Assembly (NCBI RefSeq): GCF_000382285.1
Contig: NZ_KB907925.1
Span: 372,001 to 436,000 of the forward strand
Direction: 5' to 3'
Source: Solimonas variicoloris DSM 15731
Lineage (GTDB): Bacteria; Pseudomonadota; Gammaproteobacteria; Nevskiales; Nevskiaceae
DNA length: 64,000 bases
The notes beneath the pieces are model-generated. The model was not told the DNA's origin. It saw nothing but the letters and a program-made list of their open reading frames with translations, and made no database searches. The translations under genes and the position numbers were made by a program. Below are positions 1 through 9,733 of this stretch, in pieces; position 1 is the first letter of the stretch, and the number at the start of each line of letters is the position of its first letter.

Positions 1-66
1 CTGCGGCACGTCGCCGACGCCTTCCTGCGCGGCGAGCGCCGCAGCGTCGAAGCGTTCGAGTTCTAG
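1..66 (+). CDS. 3' end of an unidentified gene
   Basis: Only the last 21 codons and a TAG stop lie in the window; the frame is open from base 1. The visible tail is charged (RGERR, then VEAFEF at the end) and has no diagnostic motif. No function can be assigned. It converges with the truncated haemoglobin gene on the minus strand, leaving a 17-base gap. Confidence 0.45.
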   Translation: MRHVADAFLRGERRSVEAFEF

Positions 67-83
67 GGCGCGCCGCGCGGCGC

Positions 84-488
84 TCAGTCGCTGAAGTCCG
101 AGCCGACGCCGATCACGTCGTCGGCGTAGAGGTTGATGCGGGCGATGATGTCGTAGCGATCCTGCTCGTCCAGCGGCAGGCGCGACAGCGTCTCGAACAG
201 ATGGTCGACGAAGTGCTGGAAGTGCTCGCGGCTGATATGCATGCCCTGGTGCGCGTGGGCGATGACGCGGCCCTTGTAGTCTTCCGGGCCGCCGAGCGCC
301 GCCGAGAAGAACGCGTACTGCATGCGCCGCAGGCGTTCGAGCGGCACGCCCTTGAAGTACGGCGCCAGCAGCGGATCGGCCAGCACGCGCCGGTAGAACG
401 CGTCGATCAGCGCGACCACTGCCGCGTGTCCGCCGAGCGCCGCGTAAAGGTTTCTTTCCGCAGGCATCTCGGTCTTGTCGCTCGACAT
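84..488 (-). CDS. Truncated haemoglobin, group 1 type
   Basis: A 134-residue protein with the 2-on-2 globin pattern. It has a Tyr-Ala-Ala-Leu-Gly-Gly start, an FYRRVLADPLLAPYF helix B/C region, and an AHAHQGMHIS segment that should carry the proximal haem histidine. Such proteins bind O2 or NO in the cytoplasm and often serve in NO detoxification or O2 sensing. I chose the ATG at 488 because GGAG lies just upstream; an in-frame ATG 13 codons earlier would add an Arg/Cys-rich stretch atypical of the family. It stands alone, divergent from the DedA gene. Group assignment rests on eye alignment only. Confidence 0.88.
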   Translation of the reverse strand: MSSDKTEMPAERNLYAALGGHAAVVALIDAFYRRVLADPLLAPYFKGVPLERLRRMQYAFFSAALGGPEDYKGRVIAHAHQGMHISREHFQHFVDHLFETLSRLPLDEQDRYDIIARINLYADDVIGVGSDFSD

Positions 489-633
489 CAGGGCTCTCCG
501 GCAGGGGCAGTGGCGGTAGCTCAACATGCGCCCCGGCGGCCGCGGGCACCTTGACCCACGTCATGGCGCCGCCGTCGTCCTGCGCGCGCCCCGCGGTGCA
601 ATACTGCGCGTCCCGCCGCCGCCGCCGTTCTTC

Positions 634-1653
634 ATGCTCGACGCCCTGTCCCCGACGATCCTCGCGCCGCTGCTGGCGGCGCTGTGCGTGAGCGGCGCCG
701 CGCTCGGCCTGCCGGTGCCGACGATGCCGGCGCTGATCTATGCCGGCAGCGTCGCCGTCGGTCGCGCCGACGCGGCGGCGCTGCTGGCCGCGACCTTCGC
801 CGCCGCGGTCGCCGGCGGTTTCGCCGGCGACGCGGTCTGGTATCTGGCCGGGCGCCGCTACGGCTTTCGCGTGCTGCGCGTGCTGTGCCGCCTGTCGCTG
901 TCGCGCGATACCTGCGTGCGGCGCACGGAAACCTTCTTCGCGCGGCGCGGCGTGCGCATCCTGCTGGTCGCCCGCTTCCTGCCGGGGCTGGCGGTCGTCT
1001 CGGTGCCGATGACCGGCCTGTCGCGCGTGCCGTTCCGCCGCTTCGCGGCGCACGATCTGGCCGGCGTGTCGCTGTGGGTCGGCGGCGGGCTCGCGCTCGG
1101 CGCGCTGCTCGCCGGCCAGGTCGACGCGCTGCTGGCCTGGCTGCAGAACGCCGGCGTCGGTCTCGGCGGCGTGGTCCTGCTGGTGCTCGCGGTCTTCATC
1201 GCCCAGCGCGTCTGGCGGCGCCAGCGTCTGCTGCGCGCGCTGCGCGCCAGCCGCATCTCGGTCGACGAACTGCACGCGCTGATGGAGGCCGAGGCGCCGC
1301 CGCTGCTGATCGACGTGCGCTCGGCGCCGAACCGCGAGCAGGACCCCTGGCGCATTCCCGGCGCCAGCACGCCGGAGCCGGACGTGCTCGAACTGGCGCT
1401 CGCCGATCTGCCGCGCGACCGCACCGTGGTGCTGTATTGCGCGTGCCCGAACGAGATTTCCGCGGCGCAGATGGCGCAGCGCATGCGCGCGCTCGGCTTC
1501 AGCGACGTGCGGCCGCTGCTCGGCGGCCTCGACGCCTGGCGCGCGTCCGGCCGCGACCTGCTGCCGCTCGACGCGCTCGACGACACCCCCGACGATGCCC
1601 CCGCGGTGCCGCTCGTTGTGGCGCCGCCGCCCGGCAGCCGCGTCGAAGCCTGA
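634..1653 (+). CDS. DedA-family membrane protein fused to a C-terminal rhodanese domain
   Basis: A 339-residue protein. Residues about 1-200 form several hydrophobic segments with the DedA (SNARE-associated) signature, including GDAVWYLAGRRYGFRVL and the ARFLPGLAVVSVPMTG motif. DedA proteins act as undecaprenyl-phosphate or phospholipid transporters. Residues about 215-320 read as a rhodanese domain; the active-site loop YCACPNEIS contains two cysteines. The start is the ATG at 634; the frame stays open upstream to 526, but that extension is Pro/Arg-rich and non-conserved. DedA-rhodanese fusions are known in proteobacteria. What sulfur chemistry the cytosolic domain does is unknown. Confidence 0.85.
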   Translation: MLDALSPTILAPLLAALCVSGAALGLPVPTMPALIYAGSVAVGRADAAALLAATFAAAVAGGFAGDAVWYLAGRRYGFRVLRVLCRLSLSRDTCVRRTETFFARRGVRILLVARFLPGLAVVSVPMTGLSRVPFRRFAAHDLAGVSLWVGGGLALGALLAGQVDALLAWLQNAGVGLGGVVLLVLAVFIAQRVWRRQRLLRALRASRISVDELHALMEAEAPPLLIDVRSAPNREQDPWRIPGASTPEPDVLELALADLPRDRTVVLYCACPNEISAAQMAQRMRALGFSDVRPLLGGLDAWRASGRDLLPLDALDDTPDDAPAVPLVVAPPPGSRVEA

Positions 1654-1761
1654 GCGCGCGGCGTCCGCGCGTACGTCGCCACCGGCCTGTCACGCCGTCC
1701 CGCTAGCTTGCCCGCACCGGCGCTGGCGCCGGCACGGACGGTAACGAACGGGGGCGGGGAT

Positions 1762-1968
1762 ATGCAGCGTGGGGAACAGCGGCGCCCGGCGGGCGCGTGG
1801 CGGGTCTGGTCGTGCCTGATGCTGGCGGCGGGCCTGGCGGCCTGTGGCGACGCTTCGGTCGCCGGCAGCGGTGGCCCCGAGGACACGGCGGCTGCGCAGC
1901 GCGAGTTCGATCGCCTGCACGCGCTCGAAGCCGGCTGCTGCCGGGCCGCCGACGGCGCGCAGCCATGA
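1762..1968 (+). CDS. Small putative lipoprotein, translationally coupled to the next gene
   Basis: A 68-residue product with an N-terminal hydrophobic stretch (WSCLMLAAGLAAC) ending in a plausible lipobox LAAC. A short Ser/Gly/acidic tail containing a Cys-Cys pair follows. A purine-rich GGGGCGGGGA sits directly before the ATG. Its TGA overlaps the ATG of the downstream gene (ATGA at 1965), so the two are probably translated together and may act together in the envelope. There is no recognisable domain. Confidence 0.55.
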   Translation: MQRGEQRRPAGAWRVWSCLMLAAGLAACGDASVAGSGGPEDTAAAQREFDRLHALEAGCCRAADGAQP

Positions 1969-3302
1969 GGCGCGTGGCGCGGATGCTCGCGGCGCTGCTG
2001 CTGTCGGGCGGCGCGGTGCCGACGCTGGCCGCCGGCATGACCACGCACGCGCTGATGGCCGATCTCGGCCGTCAGGCCCTCGCGGACGGCGCGCTGAAGT
2101 CGCTGCTGGCGCAGCAGCGTGGCGCGCTGCTCGCCGGCGCCATCAACCCGGACGGCGGCTATGCGACCGGCGCGCTGTTCGACGGCGACCGCGAAATGGC
2201 CGAGCGCGCGCACTGGGAAGACTTCAACGACGCCTTCATCGCGCACCTGCGCGCGATCGGCTGCGACGCGCAGCTGCGCGCGGCGCTGGCCGCCGGGACC
2301 GGCGACGCCGCGCTGGCGGCGGTCCCGGCACGCTGCGCCAGGCTGGTCGCGTTCGCGTTCGGCAACGCCGCGCATGGGCTCGGCGACGAGATCTGGGACA
2401 GCCTGTTCGAAACCGTGGTCCGCGAACGCGATCTCGATGCCGCCAAGGCGTCGCCGCTGCACAGTGCAGGCCCGCACTGCTCGGTGTTCGACGCGGTCCG
2501 CGATCCGCAGGCGCTGCGCAGCGCGCTCGCACGCGGCGACGACGCGGCGGCGGCCAAGGCGCTCGATCTGGCTGCGACGCTCAGCATCGAAATGGCCATG
2601 GACATGGTCGCGATCGTCGACCAGCACCTCTGGGACGACGACGTGCCGCTGCTGGTGTTTCCGCCGGTCGAGGATCTGGTCGCCGCGCACGCGCTCAATC
2701 GCCCGGAACTCGGCATCGGCGCGGCGCAGGTGCAGCGCGGCTTCATGATCGCCAAGGCCGGCCTGGCGCTGGAGCGCGTCGCGGCGCTGCCGATGGCGCC
2801 GCTGGTGCGCAGCGCGATGCCGTGGGCGAGCGCGAACTACTACCTGAACTCCGGCGGCGTGGTCGACACCGCGCAGGCGATCGCCGCGCTCTACGAGCAT
2901 CTGTGGGCGAAGCTGCTCGGCGAGCCGCTGCCGATCGCCGTCGCTGGCGTGCATCCGCGCAACGGCGAGGCCGGCGTGCCGTACCGGGCCGGCGCGGCCG
3001 AGGGCTACATACGCGCGTTCACGACGCAGTCGGCGCCGGAGTCCGCCGTCGAGCGCGCCGGCGTGATCTGCCTGTTCGACGAGGACGGCCGGCGCGTCGA
3101 GGGCGAGACCATCTCCGGCCTCTACGATCCGGACTGGGGCCACGTCATCAACTTCACGCCGGCCGCCGATCTGGCGCCGGATCAGCGCTACACGGTGGTG
3201 GTGACCGACCGGCTCGTCGACCAGCTCGGCCGGGTGCCGCGCTCGGCCTACGCCTGGAGCTTTCGCACCGCGGCGGCGACGCCTGCCGCGCGCCGGCGCT
3301 GA
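1965..3302 (+). CDS. Secreted zinc-dependent phospholipase C-like protein with C-terminal Ig-like domain
   Basis: A 445-residue protein with a signal peptide (RRVARMLAALLLSGG then TLAAG). The mature N-terminus has His/Asp-rich segments (MTTHALMADLG, GAINPDGGY, AHWEDFNDAF, AAHGLGDEIWDSLF, IVDQHLWDDD) whose order resembles zinc-dependent phospholipase C-like proteins. Residues about 335-440 look like a bacterial Ig-like (SbsA/Big_5) domain, ending DQRYTVVVTDRLVDQLG...WSFRTA. It overlaps the small lipoprotein gene by four bases. The fold assignment is inferred from motif spacing, so the enzymatic claim is tentative; export is well supported. Confidence 0.6.
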   Translation: MRRVARMLAALLLSGGAVPTLAAGMTTHALMADLGRQALADGALKSLLAQQRGALLAGAINPDGGYATGALFDGDREMAERAHWEDFNDAFIAHLRAIGCDAQLRAALAAGTGDAALAAVPARCARLVAFAFGNAAHGLGDEIWDSLFETVVRERDLDAAKASPLHSAGPHCSVFDAVRDPQALRSALARGDDAAAAKALDLAATLSIEMAMDMVAIVDQHLWDDDVPLLVFPPVEDLVAAHALNRPELGIGAAQVQRGFMIAKAGLALERVAALPMAPLVRSAMPWASANYYLNSGGVVDTAQAIAALYEHLWAKLLGEPLPIAVAGVHPRNGEAGVPYRAGAAEGYIRAFTTQSAPESAVERAGVICLFDEDGRRVEGETISGLYDPDWGHVINFTPAADLAPDQRYTVVVTDRLVDQLGRVPRSAYAWSFRTAAATPAARRR

Positions 3303-3657
3303 AGCGCGACGGCGCCCGCCGCATCGCGCGCCGCGCCGCCGCGATCGCGGCGCACATCGCCGGCGGCGGATCGCTCTCGGCGGGGGCGAACGGACCCGGA
3401 TCTCCGCGGCTGGCGCGGACGTCAGCGGCAGGCCGCGACCGCGGCGCGCGGTGGTCGGGATGCGCGTGATCACCGAGCCATGTCGGCCGAAGCGCCGGCG
3501 CGGACGCGGGCCGACGATCACGGGGCAAGGCGGTGGACGGTCTCCGCTGAACGGGTGAGGCCGACTCACCAAAACCCCGGCACGCTGTCGTTCCAGCAAA
3601 CCCGAAACCGCGGCCGACCGTCGTTGCCGCCGTGGTGAGCACAGCCCAGGAGCGAGC
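3303..3657. other. 355-bp intergenic region before the Atu-like operon
   Basis: No frame here carries recognisable protein features. The stretch is Arg-codon-rich GC sequence until about 3550, where a palindrome (3554-3570) and slightly more A/T-rich DNA precede the enoyl-CoA hydratase start. AGGAGCGAGC before the ATG at 3658 is its ribosome binding site. This is where the operon promoter should lie. Confidence 0.5.
3554..3570. promoter_or_regulatory. Candidate operator palindrome GGTGAG-N5-CTCACC
   Basis: Perfect 6-bp arms separated by GCCGA, centred about 96 bp before the enoyl-CoA hydratase start and followed by AAAA. A TetR-family regulator is encoded in the same operon, and TetR proteins bind short palindromes near their own promoters, so this is a reasonable operator candidate. 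It could also be a chance hairpin. Confidence 0.3.
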
Positions 3658-4449
3658 ATGTCGGAAGCCGCATCGGACGTCCTAGTCGAGCGCCGTGGCG
3701 CCGTCACGTGGATCACGATCAACCGCGAGGCGCGCCGCAACGCGCTCAACGAGCAGGTCGTGCGCACGATCGACCAGGCGATCGCCGCCGCCGTCGGCGA
3801 CGGCGTGTCGCGCGCGATCGTCATCACCGGCGCCGGCGACAAGGCCTTCTGCGCCGGTGCTGATCTCGCCAAGAACGTGCAGGGCTTCGCGTTCGCGGTC
3901 GATTTCGCGCGGCCGAAGCACTACATCGTCGACCTGTTCAAGCGCCTGCAGGAATGCACGCTGCCGGTGATCGCGCGCGTCAACGGCCACGTCATGGCCG
4001 GCGGCTTCGGCCTGCTCTGCGCCTGCGACCTGGCGATCGCCGCCGACGACATCCGCATCGGCACCACCGAGCCGAAGATCGGCGTCACGCCGATGATGAT
4101 CCTGCCGTACATGATGCGCGTGCTGCCGCCGCGCCGGCTGCAGGAGATGTGCATCACCGGCGAGCAGTTCACGGCACAGGACGCGCTCGACTGGGGCGTC
4201 GTCAACTACGTGGTGCCGCGCGCCGAGCTCGACGCCAAGCTCGACTGGCTGCTGGCGCGCATCACCGACAAGAGCCCGACCGCGCTGCGCCTCGGCAAGC
4301 AGGCCTTCAGCGCGACGCGCGACATGAGCCTGCGCGAGGCGCTGGAGTACGCGCAGGCGATGGTGCCGGTGATGTCCTCGACGCAGGACGCCAGGGAAGG
4401 CATGACCGCGTTCCAGGAAAAGCGTGCGCCCAACTTCACGGGCAACTGA
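3658..4449 (+). CDS. Enoyl-CoA hydratase/isomerase family protein (possible AtuE-like)
   Basis: A 263-residue crotonase-fold enzyme. The CoA-binding and oxyanion segments are clear: AFCAGADL near residue 65 and NGHVMAGGFGLLCACDLAIA near residue 105, followed by GTTEPKIGVTP with the catalytic-region glutamate. It hydrates an unsaturated acyl-CoA. Upstream of AtuA and a biotin-dependent acyl-CoA carboxylase, it would fit the hydration step after carboxylation (isohexenylglutaconyl- or methylglutaconyl-CoA). The exact substrate cannot be read from sequence. It is the first gene of the operon; a 127-bp gap with a GC-rich hairpin separates it from atuA. Confidence 0.88.
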   Translation: MSEAASDVLVERRGAVTWITINREARRNALNEQVVRTIDQAIAAAVGDGVSRAIVITGAGDKAFCAGADLAKNVQGFAFAVDFARPKHYIVDLFKRLQECTLPVIARVNGHVMAGGFGLLCACDLAIAADDIRIGTTEPKIGVTPMMILPYMMRVLPPRRLQEMCITGEQFTAQDALDWGVVNYVVPRAELDAKLDWLLARITDKSPTALRLGKQAFSATRDMSLREALEYAQAMVPVMSSTQDAREGMTAFQEKRAPNFTGN

Positions 4450-4576
4450 GCGCGCCGTGCGTCCCTTCACCGCGCCGCTCCGCCGTGACGGCCGGCCGCA
4501 TCCGCCGGCCGCGCGCATCGCGCCGCCCCGCGCCGCCGTGTTCCGCGCGGCGATTGTTCTGCACAGGATCTGAGCC

Positions 4577-6364
4577 ATGAAAGATGTCATCCGCATCGGC
4601 TGCGGCGCCGGCTTCTGGGGCGATTCGGCCGAAGGCCCGCGCCAGCTCGTCGAATCCGGCGAGATCGATTACCTGGTGCTCGACTACCTGGCCGAGATCA
4701 CCATGTCGCTGCTCGCCAAGGCGCGCGCCAAGGACGCGAACCTCGGCTACGCGACCGACTTCCCGGACGTCATCGCGCGCCTCGCGCCGCAGATCAAGGC
4801 GCGCGGCATCAAGGTCGTCAGCAACGCCGGCGGCGTCAACCCGCAGGCCTGCCGCGAGCTGCTGCAGCAGAAGCTCAAGGCGCAGGGCATCGAGCTGTCG
4901 ATCGGCATCGTCGAGGGCGACGATCTGCTGGCGCAGGCGGCGTCGCTCAAGGACGTGCCGGAGATGTTCACCGGCGCTGCGTTCCCGGCCAAGCCGTGGA
5001 GCGTCAACGCCTACCTCGGCGCCTTCCCGATCGCCGCCGCGCTCGACGCCGGCGCCGACATCGTCATCACCGGCCGCTGTGTCGATTCGGCGGTCGCGCT
5101 CGGACCGCTGATCCATGAGTTCGGCTGGCGGGCCGACGACTACGACCAGCTGGCGATGGGCAGTCTCGCCGGCCACATCGTCGAGTGCGGCGTGCAGGCG
5201 ACCGGCGGCATCGTCACCGACTGGGCGACGGTCGCCGACGACTGGGACCGCATGGGTTTTCCGATCGCGATCTGTCACGCCGACGGCCGCTTCGAGCTCA
5301 GCAAGCCGGCCGGCACCGGCGGCAAGGTCACGCCGGAGACGGTCGCCGAGCAGATCGTCTACGAAATCGGCGATCCGGCGACCTATCTGCTGCCGGACGT
5401 CAGCTGCGATTTCCGCGACGTGCGGCTGGTGCAGGCCGGCCCGGACCGCGTCGCCGTCAGCGGCGCGCGCGGCCGTGCGCCGACCGACCGTTACAAGGTC
5501 TCGGCCACCTATCAGGACGGCTTTCGCGCGACCGGCACGATGATGCTCGGCGGCCCGGGTGCGGTCGACAAGGCGCAGGCGGTCGCGCGCGCGGTGCTCA
5601 AGCGCACGCGGCGCCTGTTTGCCGAGCGCGGTCTGGCCGACTACACGCGCACCGACGTCGAGGTGCTCGGCGCCGAGAGCAACTGGGGTGCGCAGGCGCG
5701 CGCCCGGGCGACGCGCGAGGTGGTGCTCAAGCTCGCCGTGCAGCACGCCGACAAGAACGCGCTGGAGATTTTCTCGCGCGAGTTCATCCCGGCGGCGACG
5801 GCGATGGCGCAGAGCATCACCGGCTTCTCCGGCGGTCGTCCGGGCGTGACGCCGCTGGTGCGGCTGTTCTCATGCCTGGTGCCGAAATCGAGCGTGACGA
5901 TCCGCGTCGACGTCGACGGCCGCGACGTACCGTTCACGCCGGCCGCGCCGGCGCCTGACGCCGTGCGGCCCGCGGCGACGCCGGCGCCGGCCGCCGAACT
6001 GCCCGCCGGTCCGCGCCGCCAGGTGCCGCTGCTCGCGCTCGCCTACGGGCGCAGCGGCGACAAGGGCAACGCCGCCAACATCGGCGTGCTCGCGCGCCGC
6101 GCCGAGTTCGTGCCGCTGCTGCGCGCGCAGCTCACCGCCGAGGCGGTGCGGCGCTACTTCGCGCACTTCGTCGAGGGCGCCGTCGAGCGCTTCGAGCTTC
6201 CCGGCCTCAACGGCTTCAACTTCCTGATGCAGGACGCGCTCGGCGGCGGCGGTGTCGCCTCGCTGCGCTACGACCCGCAGGGCAAGATGCTGGCGCAGAT
6301 CCTGATGGACTTCCCGCTCGAGGTGCCGGAAGCCTTCTTCGAGCAGGGGCTGCTCGCCGCATGA
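4577..6364 (+). CDS. atuA: AtuA-family acyclic terpene utilisation protein (DUF1446)
   Basis: A 595-residue protein with the two-part AtuA architecture. A large DUF1446 domain begins IRIGCGAGFWGDSAEGP and contains SNAGGVNPQACRELL and TGRCVDSAVALGPL. A short Pro/Ala linker near residue 460-475 leads to a C-terminal domain with LAYGRSGDKGNAANIGV. In Pseudomonas, atuA belongs to the cluster for citronellol/geraniol breakdown, but its biochemical role is not established. Homologues also occur beside other acyl-CoA carboxylases, so terpene catabolism here is inference. Its stop overlaps the TetR start by four bases. Confidence 0.88.
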   Translation: MKDVIRIGCGAGFWGDSAEGPRQLVESGEIDYLVLDYLAEITMSLLAKARAKDANLGYATDFPDVIARLAPQIKARGIKVVSNAGGVNPQACRELLQQKLKAQGIELSIGIVEGDDLLAQAASLKDVPEMFTGAAFPAKPWSVNAYLGAFPIAAALDAGADIVITGRCVDSAVALGPLIHEFGWRADDYDQLAMGSLAGHIVECGVQATGGIVTDWATVADDWDRMGFPIAICHADGRFELSKPAGTGGKVTPETVAEQIVYEIGDPATYLLPDVSCDFRDVRLVQAGPDRVAVSGARGRAPTDRYKVSATYQDGFRATGTMMLGGPGAVDKAQAVARAVLKRTRRLFAERGLADYTRTDVEVLGAESNWGAQARARATREVVLKLAVQHADKNALEIFSREFIPAATAMAQSITGFSGGRPGVTPLVRLFSCLVPKSSVTIRVDVDGRDVPFTPAAPAPDAVRPAATPAPAAELPAGPRRQVPLLALAYGRSGDKGNAANIGVLARRAEFVPLLRAQLTAEAVRRYFAHFVEGAVERFELPGLNGFNFLMQDALGGGGVASLRYDPQGKMLAQILMDFPLEVPEAFFEQGLLAA

Positions 6365-7115
6365 GCCGCGGCGCCGCCAAGCCGCATGCGCCGCGCCTGG
6401 CGCGCGAGGATCGCATCGCCGACATCCTCGTCGCCGCGCGCGACGTGTTCTGTGAGAAGGGCTACGAGCAGACCGCGGTGGCCGAGATCGCCACGCGCAT
6501 CGGCGTCGTCGAGGGCACCGTCTACAAATACTTCGCGACCAAGCGCGAGCTGCTGCTGAAGGTGCTCGAACACTGGTACGAGGAAATGTTCGGCGACTAC
6601 GCGCGCGACCTCATCGCCGTGAAGGGCGCGCGCGCGCGGCTGCGCCTGCTGGTCTGGCGCCATCTGCGCTCGATCCGCGACTACCCGCTGCTGTGCCGGC
6701 TGATGTTCCGCGAAATCCACGGCGAGGCCGACTATCACGGCTCCGGTCTGCATGCGCTGAACCGCCAGTACACGCAGTTCCTCGTCGACGTGATCGACGA
6801 AGGCCGCGCCGCCGGCGAACTGCGCAGCGACGTGCCGACCGCGCTGCTGCGCGATCTGATCTACGGCGCCGCCGAGCACCACACCTGGGCCTTCATCCAT
6901 CGCAGCGCGGCGGCCAACGGCCGTGCCGGCAGCGGGCGCGACACGCTCGACATCGACACGCTCGCCGACCAGATCACCTCGATCGTCTGCGACGGCATCG
7001 CGCGGCCCGACGCCACGCTCGAAGACGGCATGCAGCGTCTGAGCCGCATCGCCGCCCGTCTCGAATCGACCCTCGATTCCCGTGCCAAGGGCACGCCCCG
7101 CAACCGGAGCCGCGC

Positions 7116-7119
<4 letters not shown>
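6361..7119 (+). CDS. TetR/AcrR-family transcriptional regulator
   Basis: A 252-residue protein with an N-terminal TetR helix-turn-helix: RIADILVAARDVFCEKGYEQ, then TAVAEIATRIGVVEGTVYKYF and KRELLLKVLEHW. The longer helical C-terminal domain should bind an effector, plausibly an acyl-CoA given the neighbours. It overlaps atuA upstream (ATGA) and the biotin carboxylase gene downstream (ATGA at 7116), so it is translated within the operon it presumably controls. The palindrome at 3554-3570 is a candidate binding site. Confidence 0.9.
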
Positions 7120-8650
<1,531 letters not shown>

Positions 8651-8651
<1 letters not shown>

Positions 8652-9232
8652 TGCGCCGAGCGCGTGCCACGCCTGCTACGCAGGCGCCCTCTCTCCTAGC
8701 CTCTCTCCCGTATGAAACCCGGGACCTAGTCCCACAAGCGGGAGAGAGGGGTGAAGCAACCATTCCCTCTCCCGCAACGCGGGAGAGGGGCAGGGAGAGG
8801 GCCGCGCCGCAGGCGCGGAAGGCAAAGCGCGTTGCGCTCGGCAGGGCCAAAGCACTGCGTCGCGACCAGACCGACGCTGAGCTGCGCCTCTGGTATCGCC
8901 TGCGCGCTGGCCGCTTCCTGGGTTTGAAGTTCAAGCGTCAGCATCCGATCGGTCCCTACATCGCCGACTTCGTTTGTCTGGAGCATGGCCTGATCGTTGA
9001 AGCCGATGGCGGTCAGCACGGCGACACAGGACACGACGCGACGCGCGACGCGTTCTTGGCGAGTCGTGGTTTCCGTGTGCTGCGCTTCTGGAACGACGAC
9101 GTTCTGCAGAACACCGACGCGGTACTCGAAAGCATTCGCCTCGCCGCCGGCGAGGCGCCCTCTTCCCCAACCCCTCTCCCGTATGCAACCCGGGGCCTCG
9201 TCCCGCAGGCGGGAGAGGGGAACAGGAGCTAA
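8651..9232 (+). CDS. DUF559 (Vsr-like) endonuclease-domain protein
   Basis: A 193-residue product. Residues about 63-165 carry the DUF559 pattern: AKALRRDQTDAELRLWYRLR, LGLKFKRQHPIGPYIADFVC, LIVEADGGQH, then GFRVLRFWNDDVL. The D106, E117 and D119 arrangement fits a PD-(D/E)XK/Vsr-like fold. The first 60 and last 20 residues are translations of the flanking repeats, giving LPYxTRxLVPQAGE at both ends. The only ATG in frame is the one overlapping the biotin carboxylase TGA, so expression would rely on coupling; the true core may start nearer residue 60 from a non-ATG codon. Biological function of DUF559 proteins is not established. Confidence 0.8.
8683..8750 (+). repeat. Left direct repeat with internal palindrome
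   Basis: Begins GGCGCCCTCT and contains a perfect 11-bp stem CCTCTCTCCCG / CGGGAGAGAGG (8699-8710 region to about 8748). Aligns without gaps over most of its length to 9154-9220 with about a dozen substitutions. A change in the stem (T-A here, C-G in the right copy) is compensated in both arms, which argues that the folded structure matters. Confidence 0.85.
8765..8789. repeat. Short palindrome CCCTCTCCCGC-AAC-GCGGGAGAGGG
   Basis: A perfect 11-bp inverted repeat with a three-base loop, using the same core as the flanking repeats. Palindromes of this core recur between genes in Xanthomonadales-like genomes (recalled, not searched). Here it is read as protein within the N-terminus of the DUF559 product. 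A weaker hairpin, CCGCGCC-GCA-GGCGCGG, follows at 8802-8818. Confidence 0.85.
9154..9220 (+). repeat. Right direct repeat with internal palindrome
   Basis: Partner of 8683-8750, starting GGCGCCCTCT and holding a perfect 11-bp stem CCCCTCTCCCG / CGGGAGAGGGG. The spacing to the left copy is 471 bases (157 codons), so both are translated in the same frame of the DUF559 gene. Just after it comes AACAGGAGCT, which supplies the ribosome binding site for the biotin-carrier gene. Confidence 0.85.
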
Positions 9233-9235
9233 CGC

Positions 9236-9733
9236 ATGCATCACGCCTTCAAGCTCGGCGACGCCGAGCACAACGTCGCGCTGTCGCGCTCGGCGCAGGC
9301 TTACCGCCTGCATATCGGTGATGAGGTGCTCGACGTCGATCTCGCGGTCGGCGCCGACGGCCGCGCCTGGCTGACGCTGGGCGAGCGCCATCTCGAAGTG
9401 GTCGTCGCGACACGCGGCGACGACGTGTTCGTGCACGTCGACGGCGAGGCCTACCAGCTGCGCTACCGGCATCCGCTTGACCGTCTTGCGGCGCAGGCCG
9501 GCGGCAGTGCCGACGATCACATCCGCGCGCCGATGCCGGGCAGCATCGTTCTGGTCTCGGTGGCGGCCGGCGACGCGGTGACCAAGGGCCAGACGCTGCT
9601 GGTCATGGAGAGCATGAAGATGGAGACGACCATCGCCGCGCCGCGCGACGGCGTGATCGCAACGGTGACGTACGAGAAGGGACAGACCTTCGATCGCGAC
9701 GCGCTGCTGCTGAGTCTGGAAGCGCAGACGTAG
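9236..9733 (+). CDS. BT/biotin carboxyl carrier part of the split alpha subunit
   Basis: A 165-residue protein. Residues 1-90 resemble the BT linker domain of alpha subunits (beta-rich; VALSRSAQAYRLHIGDEVLDVDL). Residues 93-165 are a biotinyl domain with the acceptor motif MESMKME (Lys128) and IRAPMPGSIVLV. It starts at an ATG 8-10 bases after AGGAG, a site contributed by the inserted repeat. The frame differs from the biotin carboxylase frame, so it cannot be read as a simple continuation. Together the two parts total 676 residues, the usual size of the intact subunit. The TAG stop lies inside the following inverted repeat. Confidence 0.88.
   Translation: MHHAFKLGDAEHNVALSRSAQAYRLHIGDEVLDVDLAVGADGRAWLTLGERHLEVVVATRGDDVFVHVDGEAYQLRYRHPLDRLAAQAGGSADDHIRAPMPGSIVLVSVAAGDAVTKGQTLLVMESMKMETTIAAPRDGVIATVTYEKGQTFDRDALLLSLEAQT

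Larger units (their letters stand above)
8683..9220 (+). mobile_element. Putative DUF559-repeat element inserted in the carboxylase alpha subunit gene
   Basis: A nuclease-like gene is bounded by two near-identical direct repeats (8683-8750 and 9154-9220), each containing an 11-bp stem palindrome, with further palindromes inside. The block sits exactly between the biotin carboxylase and the biotin-carrier halves of what is normally one gene. No transposase is present and no target duplication is obvious. The name 'mobile element' is inference from the insertion position and repeat structure. Confidence 0.55.

Noticed and set aside
858-3872. A 1004-codon open frame on the minus strand
   Set aside because: It lies antisense to the DedA and phospholipase-like genes, is made of Arg/Ala/Pro runs, has no domain, and exists because GC-rich codons leave few stops. 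The plus-strand genes have signal peptides and motifs.
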